A stretch of DNA of 11,671 nt from Candidatus Binatia bacterium (GTDB lineage Bacteria; Desulfobacterota_B; Binatia; UBA9968; JAJDTQ01), in the NCBI GenBank assembly GCA_022827045.1, contig JAJDTQ010000037.1:1-11671 (forward strand), given 5' to 3'. This document shows positions 7,087 to 11,671 of the stretch, piece after piece (within the stretch, counting starts at the first letter, position 1; every line of letters starts with the position of its first letter). The notes under the pieces were generated by a model, which saw nothing but the letters and a program-made list of their open reading frames with translations, was not told where the DNA came from and ran no database searches. The position numbers and the translations under genes are program-made.

Positions 7087-7940
7087 AGCCCGAGCACTAC
7101 AGCCTGGACGTGCGCGGTCTTCGGGTCCACTGGGTGGAGTGGGGCAAGCGCGCACGGCATCCGGTCATCCTGGTGCACGGCTTCCGGGACCATTGCCGGA
7201 CTTGGGACTTCTTCGCGGCCGAGCTGCTGGCGATCCGGCCGGACCTGTGGCTGGTGGCGCCGGACTGTCGCGGCCACGGCGACAGCGGTTGGGTGGGCGC
7301 CGGCGGCTACTACCATTTCTTCGACTATCTGCTCGATCTCGATTTCCTCGTGCGCCATCTGGCCGCCCCGGTCGTGAGGCTTGTGGGTCATTCCATGGGA
7401 GGCACCATCGCCTGCCTCTACGCGGGTACCCATCCCGGACGCGTCTCCAGGCTCGCGCTGGTGGAGGGCTTGGGGCCGCCCGGGATGTCGTTCGCCGATG
7501 CGCCTCGGCGAGCCGCGCGGTGGCTGGAGGAGGTCCCGGAGGTGGGGGAGGGCGTCGGCTACGCGAGCCTGGAGGAAGCCGCGGGCCGCCTGCGGCGCAA
7601 CTATCCCAGGTTGACCGAGAAGCGGGCGCGCCACCTGGCCCGCCACGGCATGCGCCGGACCGAGAGGGGCGCATGGCAATGGAAGTTCGATCCGCTCCAC
7701 CGCACCACTTCGCCACAACCGTTCTACCTGGAGCAGTTCCGCGAATTCCTGCGCCGTGTCAGTTGTCCGACTCTGGTGGTCCAAGGGTCGGAGAGCGAGC
7801 ACCGCGCGCGGGGCGATATACAGGAGCGGCACGGTTGGCTGGGCGGGGCCGGGCTCGTGACCCTGCCCGGTGCCGGCCACATGGTCCAGCAGGACAACCC
7901 CGAGGGCCTGGCCCGCACGCTGGCGCCGTTTCTCGTGTGA
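7083..7940 (+). CDS. Alpha/beta hydrolase fold protein
   Basis: Predicted soluble alpha/beta hydrolase of 285 residues, substrate unknown. The N-terminal strands lead to VILVHGFRDH (oxyanion hole, about 28-37), then PDCRGHGDSGW (60-70), and the nucleophile elbow GHSMGG with Ser104. The base is His266 in GAGHMVQQDNP. The acid is less clear: after strand 6 the segment reads VVQGSESEH, with Ser238 at the usual GxxD position and Glu239 next to it, so Glu239 or another acid may serve. A cap region of about 95 residues follows the FADAPRRAARWLEEVPE segment. TTG 7083 was chosen: it overlaps the stop of the JAMM gene (TTGA), has a purine-rich GAAGAGAG (7065-7072) 10 bases upstream, and starts the protein just before its first strand. 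GTG 7110 is an alternative. Probably translated together with the JAMM gene. Confidence 0.87.
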   Translation: MKPEHYSLDVRGLRVHWVEWGKRARHPVILVHGFRDHCRTWDFFAAELLAIRPDLWLVAPDCRGHGDSGWVGAGGYYHFFDYLLDLDFLVRHLAAPVVRLVGHSMGGTIACLYAGTHPGRVSRLALVEGLGPPGMSFADAPRRAARWLEEVPEVGEGVGYASLEEAAGRLRRNYPRLTEKRARHLARHGMRRTERGAWQWKFDPLHRTTSPQPFYLEQFREFLRRVSCPTLVVQGSESEHRARGDIQERHGWLGGAGLVTLPGAGHMVQQDNPEGLARTLAPFLV

Positions 7941-7941
7941 C

Positions 7942-7960
7942 GGCGCGGGTATCCGGCGCC
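7942..7960 (+). terminator. Hairpin just after hydrolase stop, possible terminator
   Basis: GGCGC (7942-7946) pairs with GCGCC (7956-7960), and an inner GG/CC pair gives a GTAT loop with one bulged G. It begins two bases after the TGA of the hydrolase gene. No T-run follows, so it would be at best a Rho-assisted terminator or a 3'-end stabiliser. Confidence 0.3.
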
Positions 7961-7981
7961 CCGAATCCGCTGGCCCCAGGT

Positions 7982-8010
7982 TTGAAATGCCCACCCGATG
8001 CTGCTACCGT
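7982..8010 (+). promoter_or_regulatory. Candidate sigma-70-type promoter for the DUF3553-like gene
   Basis: TTGAAA (7982-7987) and TACCGT (8005-8010) are spaced by 17 bases. The -35 matches five of six consensus bases and the -10 only three of six. Transcription would start near 8017, leaving a leader of about 25 bases with the ribosome binding site at 8027-8034. The position, after a hairpin and ahead of a gene with its own strong ribosome binding site, is sensible, but the -10 is weak. Confidence 0.35.
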
Positions 8011-8039
8011 GCACGCTAGGAAGTCCAGGGAGAGCGACC

Positions 8040-8324
8040 GTGCGGAACGACGTAAGACTGTTCCTGAGGGCGGGAGAGCAGGTCAAGCACAACCATTACC
8101 TCCAGTGGGGCGTGGGAATCGTTGAGGAAGTGATGACCTCCAACGTCCCCGGCGGGACCTGCCTGGCCCGGATCCGTTTCCAGGACGGCCGCCTGCGCGT
8201 CTTCCACAACGACCTCGACAACCAAGGCTGCTGCTACTACTTCGGGATCCGCCACTACGACGACCCCGGCCACAAAAGCGTCCGCCGCCAGCTCCTGGCG
8301 TACCTGGATTCCGAAGACTGCTGA
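8040..8324 (+). CDS. Small DUF3553-like protein
   Basis: Predicted protein of 94 residues, cytoplasmic, function unknown. The pattern FLRAGEQVKHNHYLQWGVGIVEEV, followed by strands ending ARIRFQDGRLRVFHNDL, resembles DUF3553 and other small beta-barrel (SH3/CarD-like) modules with a G-x-x-V-x-H...WG-x-G-x-V signature. In other proteins such modules are found with UvrD-type helicases or RNA polymerase-binding domains, so a nucleic-acid or polymerase contact is conceivable but is inference. An unusual tail carries CCYYFGIRHYDD and ends with Cys. GTG 8040 was chosen because AGGGAGAG (8027-8034) lies 5 bases upstream; ATG 7998 would add 14 residues unlike the family and lies inside the candidate promoter. 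It is the last + strand gene before the convergent - strand block. Confidence 0.7.
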   Translation: MRNDVRLFLRAGEQVKHNHYLQWGVGIVEEVMTSNVPGGTCLARIRFQDGRLRVFHNDLDNQGCCYYFGIRHYDDPGHKSVRRQLLAYLDSEDC

Positions 8325-8347
8325 TCGTCACCTCGCCCAATATGGAA

Positions 8348-8372
8348 AGGGGCGACCGAATTGGCCGCCCCT
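8348..8372. terminator. Intergenic hairpin between convergent genes
   Basis: AGGGGCGACC (8348-8357) pairs with GGCCGCCCCT (8363-8372) over ten positions with one A-C mismatch and a GAATT loop. It lies between the + strand DUF3553-like gene (ends 8324) and the - strand dienelactone hydrolase gene (ends 8437), where a bidirectional terminator is expected. On the - strand it is followed by TTTCC, a weak T-tract; on the + strand there is none. Confidence 0.5.
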
Positions 8373-8396
8373 CGATAGCGAGTAACTTAGCGGGAC

Positions 8397-8425
8397 TCCC
8401 GGACGGCAACCGTGTGTCGCCGGGA
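8397..8425. terminator. Second weaker intergenic hairpin near the DLH gene end
   Basis: TCCCGG (8397-8402) pairs with CCGGGA (8420-8425), extended by CG/CG with a bulged A and a loop of about a dozen bases. It lies 12 bases beyond the stop of the - strand hydrolase gene. No T-run follows in either direction, so a terminator role is only possible. Confidence 0.25.
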
Positions 8426-8436
8426 TAGTTGGGTTG

Positions 8437-9165
8437 CTAGCCCGACAGATTGGCCTTGAAGAAATCCGTTGTTCGCTGCCAGGCGTCAGCCGCGGCTTCG
8501 GGATGCCAGCGGTCGGCGTTGGTGTTGTTGTTGAAGGCGTGCTTGGCGCCGTCGCCGTGGATCTTGAGGTCGATGCTCTTGCCGTGCTTGGCCAGCTCCG
8601 CCTTCAGGGGCTCGATGCCGGGCATGATGTTGGGATCGTCCTCGGCGTAGTTACCCATGAGGGGGCAGGCGATGTTGGCCACCTGCTCCAGCGGATCGGG
8701 GTTGCGGCCATAGTACACCACGGCGGCGTTGAGCTGGTTGCACTTGGTGGCGAAGTTGAGGGACTGGCCGCCGCCCCAACAGTAGCCCACCACGCCCACC
8801 TTGCCGTTGGCGAAGCCCTGGCTCTTGAGATATTCGAGCGAGCTTGTCAGGTCTTCCACGCAGCCGCCCGGATCCAGACTCCGGATGGCGGCGATGGCGT
8901 CTTCCGACGTCGTGTACTGCCCGGTGCCGCCGGTGCGCTGGAGCATGTCCGGCGCCAGCGCAGCGAAGCCCTCCTTGGCGAAGTGCCGCGCCACGTCCTT
9001 GATGTGGTCCACCAGGCCGATGTTCTCGTGTATCACGATGACCGAGCCCAGGTTGGCTCCGCCCTTGGGCCGCGACAGGTAACCGGTGCAGCTTCCGTAT
9101 TCGACCATTCCCGATTCCAGTTCGGGATCATTCTCGTCGACGAGATAGGGTATGGTGTCTGCCAT
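8437..9165 (-). CDS. Dienelactone hydrolase family protein
   Basis: Cysteine-nucleophile alpha/beta hydrolase of 242 residues, cytoplasmic. The classical member, carboxymethylenebutenolidase, opens the lactone ring of dienelactones in chlorocatechol breakdown; many homologues act on other esters or lactones. Visible features: IVIHENIG with Glu47 (the family's Glu36 equivalent that activates the Cys), GYCWGGGQS with Cys129, NYAEDD with Asp176 or Asp177, and KHAFNNN with His209. The triad is therefore complete and of the DLH type, not the serine type. The ATG start is supported by GAGGAGGT nine bases upstream (complement of 9175-9182), the strongest ribosome binding site in the window. It lies 73 bases downstream of the TRAP permease gene on the same strand and may be read with it; no convincing promoter was seen in the gap. 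Exact substrate unknown. Confidence 0.92.
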   Translation of the reverse strand: MADTIPYLVDENDPELESGMVEYGSCTGYLSRPKGGANLGSVIVIHENIGLVDHIKDVARHFAKEGFAALAPDMLQRTGGTGQYTTSEDAIAAIRSLDPGGCVEDLTSSLEYLKSQGFANGKVGVVGYCWGGGQSLNFATKCNQLNAAVVYYGRNPDPLEQVANIACPLMGNYAEDDPNIMPGIEPLKAELAKHGKSIDLKIHGDGAKHAFNNNTNADRWHPEAAADAWQRTTDFFKANLSG

Positions 9166-9238
9166 ATCTGCTAAACCTCCTCGTTGTCAGTTCCCGGTCT
9201 ATTCCAGTCAACTAAATCGAAGGCAGCCATTCCAATCG

Positions 9239-11410
9239 CTAGGCTGCCGCCGGCCGCGACCCCCGCCTCTTCTTCTGCAGCAGATACAGCCCCGCGAACA
9301 GCACCCAGGCGCCGAACTGGACGCCCAGGCGCAGGGTTTCGGCATCACCTGACAGCAGGTCCGGCCGGAAGGCGGCGACGCAAATCACGATCAGCAGCGC
9401 ACGTTCGGGCCAGCCGCAACGGTCGGCGAAGAAGCCCTGCATGGCGGCCGCGAAGGCCATCATGGCCACGAGGCCGTTCACGATCACCCACAAGACGCTG
9501 AATATGTCGTTGAGCCAGATGATGGTGCCGTCGGCGGTGACGCCGGAGATCAACAAGAGCTCCAGGTTGAAGATGAACACGAACGGCAGGATCGCGGTCC
9601 GCAGGTCGTAGGTAAACCCCTGGATACCCGTCCTTATCGGGTCGGATCCCGCGATGGCGGACGCCGCGAATGCCGCCAAGCCCACCGGCGGCGTGTCGTC
9701 CGCCAGAATTCCGAAGTAGAACACGAACAGGTGGGCCGCCAGCACCGGGATAACCAGGCCCGCCTGTCCGCCCAGGGTCACGATCACCGGCGCCGTCAGC
9801 GTGGCCATGACGATGTAGTTGGCGGTGGTGGGGAGGCCCATGCCCAGGATCAGGCTGGTGACGGCGGTCAGAATCAGCATGAGCACCACGTTGCCTAGGG
9901 AGATGATCTCGATGGCCTCGATAAACCGGCTGCTGAGGCCGGTGAGGGTGACCGTGCCCACGATGATGCCGGCGGCCGCGGTGGCTACCGCGATGGGCGC
10001 CATGTTGCGGGCGCCGGATACGCAGCCCTGCAGGATCTCGCGGATGCTCAGGGCCAGACCCTGCAAGATCGCCTGCCCGAGCGAGCCGGGCGCCGGGTTG
10101 TCCGGCGACGGCCGAAGGACCGCAGCGCAACTCTGCACCAGCCGCTGGATGACCATGATTGCCAGCGTCAACAGAATCGCGTTGAAAGCGGCCGAGATCG
10201 CGGAGAACCGCAGTATCACCAGCGTGTAGATCAGCGCCAGAATCGGGATCAGGAAGTGGAAGCCCTTGAGGAACGTGGACCAGAATGGCGGCAGCTCTTC
10301 CCCGGGTATGGCGGTCAGGTTCAGCTTGAGCGCTTCGAGGTGGACTACGTAGAGCAGGGCGATGTACGAAAGTACCGCCGGTATGGCCGCGGCGGTGACG
10401 ACGTCGATGTACGGGAGCCCGAGAAACTCCGCCATGATGAAGGCGGCCGCGCCCATGACCGGCGGCAGGAGCTGCCCGTTGGTGCTTGCGCCAACCTCCA
10501 CCGCCCCGGCCTTGTAGGCCGGGAGCCCCACACGCTTCATCAGCGGGATGGTGAAGGTTCCCGTGGTGGCCACGTTGGCGATGGACGAGCCGGACACCAT
10601 GCCGGTCAGGCCCGAGGCCAGCACCGCAGCCTTGGCCGGTCCGCCGCGGAAACGGCCCACTATGGCGTAGGCCACCTGCACGAAGTACTCCGCCGCACCG
10701 GCCCGGTCCAGCAGCGCCCCGAACAGCACGAACAGGAAAACGAAATCGGTGGATACGCCCAGCGGCACTCCCCAGATGCCGCTGTCCGACAGGTACATGT
10801 GGTCGACGATGAATTCAAAGGGAATGCCGGGGTGGGCGAGAAACCTCGGCAGGTACGGACCGATGAAGCAGTAGAGCAGAAAGACCGCGCCCAGCGCCGG
10901 CAGCGCAAGCCCCAGGGACCGCCGCGCCGACTCGAGCAGCAGAAGGACGAACGCCCCGCCGATCCACACGTCCCGCGCCAGCGGGAGGCCGGAACGTTCG
11001 ATGATCCCCACGTAGTCCCATGCGAGGTAAGCGGTGCCGCAGGCCGCCAGGGCCGCGATGACGAAGTCGTACCAGGGGATCTTGACCGGGTCCCGCTTGC
11101 GGTGGCCCGGAAACAACTGCTGCATCAGGGCGTTGAAGCGCTCCAGCGTCGCGGCCCGCCGAATGGCCGGGAACGCCAGGTAGACCAGCAACACCGCGAA
11201 GGTCAGATGGATGCTGCGGGCGATGATGGAGTTGATGGGATGGTAGGCGATGTAGAGCTGGAACAGGGACCAGCAGAGCGCAAGCACCCAGAGGAACCCG
11301 CCGACCGGTCCGCCGGGGGAACGGGTCTTCCCTTCGCCCTCGCCCAGCTCGGCCAACGCTTCGAGGTCGACGGTCTCGCCGGCAGTGTCGTCGCGATCGG
11401 GTGAATTCAC
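9239..11410 (-). CDS. TRAP transporter fused permease (4TM/12TM, TAXI type)
   Basis: Inner-membrane permease of 723 residues for sodium- or proton-driven solute uptake with a periplasmic TAXI-family binding protein. A hydrophilic acidic N-terminus (about 1-35) is followed by roughly four membrane segments corresponding to the small DctQ-type subunit, then a long DctM-type region. Its hallmark is FRGGPAKAAVLASGLTGMVSGSSIANVATTGTFTIP at about residues 254-289, followed by VGASTNGQLLPPVMGAAAF (307-325). Later come LGMGLPTTANYIVMATL and FYFGILADDTPPVGLAAFAA. The C-terminal part after ILPFVFIFNLELL resembles the DUF3394 extension common in these fusions. The start is GTG 11410 with only a weak AGGCGG upstream. 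The gene for the matching binding protein ends 111 bases upstream. The substrate cannot be told from sequence; known TAXI systems take acids such as glutamate or 2-oxoglutarate. Confidence 0.95.
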   Translation of the reverse strand: MNSPDRDDTAGETVDLEALAELGEGEGKTRSPGGPVGGFLWVLALCWSLFQLYIAYHPINSIIARSIHLTFAVLLVYLAFPAIRRAATLERFNALMQQLFPGHRKRDPVKIPWYDFVIAALAACGTAYLAWDYVGIIERSGLPLARDVWIGGAFVLLLLESARRSLGLALPALGAVFLLYCFIGPYLPRFLAHPGIPFEFIVDHMYLSDSGIWGVPLGVSTDFVFLFVLFGALLDRAGAAEYFVQVAYAIVGRFRGGPAKAAVLASGLTGMVSGSSIANVATTGTFTIPLMKRVGLPAYKAGAVEVGASTNGQLLPPVMGAAAFIMAEFLGLPYIDVVTAAAIPAVLSYIALLYVVHLEALKLNLTAIPGEELPPFWSTFLKGFHFLIPILALIYTLVILRFSAISAAFNAILLTLAIMVIQRLVQSCAAVLRPSPDNPAPGSLGQAILQGLALSIREILQGCVSGARNMAPIAVATAAAGIIVGTVTLTGLSSRFIEAIEIISLGNVVLMLILTAVTSLILGMGLPTTANYIVMATLTAPVIVTLGGQAGLVIPVLAAHLFVFYFGILADDTPPVGLAAFAASAIAGSDPIRTGIQGFTYDLRTAILPFVFIFNLELLLISGVTADGTIIWLNDIFSVLWVIVNGLVAMMAFAAAMQGFFADRCGWPERALLIVICVAAFRPDLLSGDAETLRLGVQFGAWVLFAGLYLLQKKRRGSRPAAA

Positions 11411-11457
11411 GGAGCCGCCTGGCTGGCCTGTGCCGTTGGTGTCTTCGTCAAGTGAAC

Positions 11458-11496
11458 CGGCCCGGGGCCGGGCGCTTCCGCCCGGGCCCCGAGCCG
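11458..11496. promoter_or_regulatory. Strong GC-rich intercistronic hairpin in TRAP operon
   Basis: The segment 11458-11474 pairs with 11479-11496 over about 16 base pairs with one mismatch and one bulge, around a four-base loop (CTTC on +, GAAG on -). It lies between the stop of the binding-protein gene (11522) and the start of the permease gene (11410), both on the - strand. No T-tract follows, so it is more likely an mRNA 3'-end stabiliser or partial attenuator that allows more binding protein than permease. That role is inferred from analogous transport operons. Confidence 0.55.
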
Positions 11497-11521
11497 CGCG
11501 TCATTTCGGGGAAGGAGTGGG

Positions 11522-11671
11522 TTATTTCAGCCAGCCCTTCTCCTTGTAGTACTTCATCGCTCCGGCATGCAACGGCGCCGAGAGGCCGCCCAACATGTCC
11601 TTCGGCTGCAGGTGCTTGAAGTTGGCGTACGAGTTGCGGAGCGTGTCGAGGTTCTCGAAGATCGTCTTGAC
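11522..11671 (-). CDS. TAXI family TRAP transporter solute-binding protein, C-terminal end
   Basis: Only the last 49 codons are in the window; the rest lies beyond base 11671. The peptide ends with LSAPLHAGAMKYYKEKGWLK and a TAA stop. The L-S-A-P-L-H-x-G-A-x-K-Y-Y-x-E-K-G-W pattern is the usual C-terminus of TAXI (TRAP-associated extracytoplasmic immunogenic) binding proteins. These are periplasmic proteins that capture the solute and deliver it to the membrane permease. Gene order (binding protein, then fused permease) matches TAXI-TRAP operons. The N-terminal signal peptide and ligand pocket cannot be examined here. Confidence 0.88.
   Translation of the reverse strand, partial: VKTIFENLDTLRNSYANFKHLQPKDMLGGLSAPLHAGAMKYYKEKGWLK

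Noticed and set aside
8434..9174. + strand open frame of 246 codons over the dienelactone hydrolase gene
   Set aside because: It mirrors the hydrolase gene almost end to end. The - strand frame has the complete Cys/Asp/His triad and a strong ribosome binding site, while this one has no motif.
9166..9238. TTGACT on the - strand (9211-9206) as a -35 element for the dienelactone hydrolase gene
   Set aside because: At 17-18 base spacing the downstream hexamer is GACAAC or ACAACG, which does not resemble a -10 element.
10256..11404. + strand open frame of 382 codons opposite the TRAP permease
   Set aside because: Its composition is Arg/Gln/His/Gly-rich with no motif, and it is fully covered by the permease gene with clear family motifs.

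Overview
This is a high-GC (visually about two thirds G+C) bacterial chromosomal window with tightly packed genes and frequent GTG/TTG starts. The ileS-lspA order, two CaiB/BaiF CoA-transferases and a TAXI-type TRAP transporter point to a free-living, probably proteobacterium-like, organic-acid-using organism (an uncultured 'deltaproteobacterial' or Tectomicrobia-type genome would fit). This placement is inference; no rRNA or other marker allows a firm assignment. No tRNA, rRNA, CRISPR array, insertion sequence or phage gene was seen, and no gene-free stretch exceeds 300 bases.

Left part, + strand (1-3937): a 5'-truncated ileS, lspA (lipoprotein signal peptidase), a serine alpha/beta hydrolase and a small predicted lipoprotein. 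They overlap or nearly abut, so they probably form one transcription unit. The lipoprotein is a likely client of the signal peptidase encoded just upstream.

Middle part, + strand (3965-8324): two tandem family III (CaiB/BaiF) CoA-transferase genes, then a stand-alone JAMM/MPN+ metalloprotease-like gene overlapping a second alpha/beta hydrolase gene, then a small DUF3553-like protein with its own plausible promoter. In the CoA-transferase pair only the second protein keeps the catalytic aspartate. The first has tyrosine at the aligned position, which suggests a heteromeric enzyme with one catalytic and one non-catalytic subunit. The junction between the two genes holds a 17-codon ORF that overlaps both neighbours at its stop/start codons.

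Right part, - strand (8437-11671): reading leftwards, the 3' end of a TAXI-family TRAP solute-binding protein gene, a strong GC-rich intercistronic hairpin, a fused TRAP permease (small plus large subunit) and a dienelactone-hydrolase-family gene with a strong ribosome binding site. This is probably an uptake-plus-processing module for an organic acid or similar solute. It converges with the + strand genes at about 8325-8436, where a hairpin lies.

Most of the window is ordinary metabolism and housekeeping. I do not see a convincing new defence or mobile system. The asymmetric CoA-transferase pair with its coupling minigene is the item most worth a second look.
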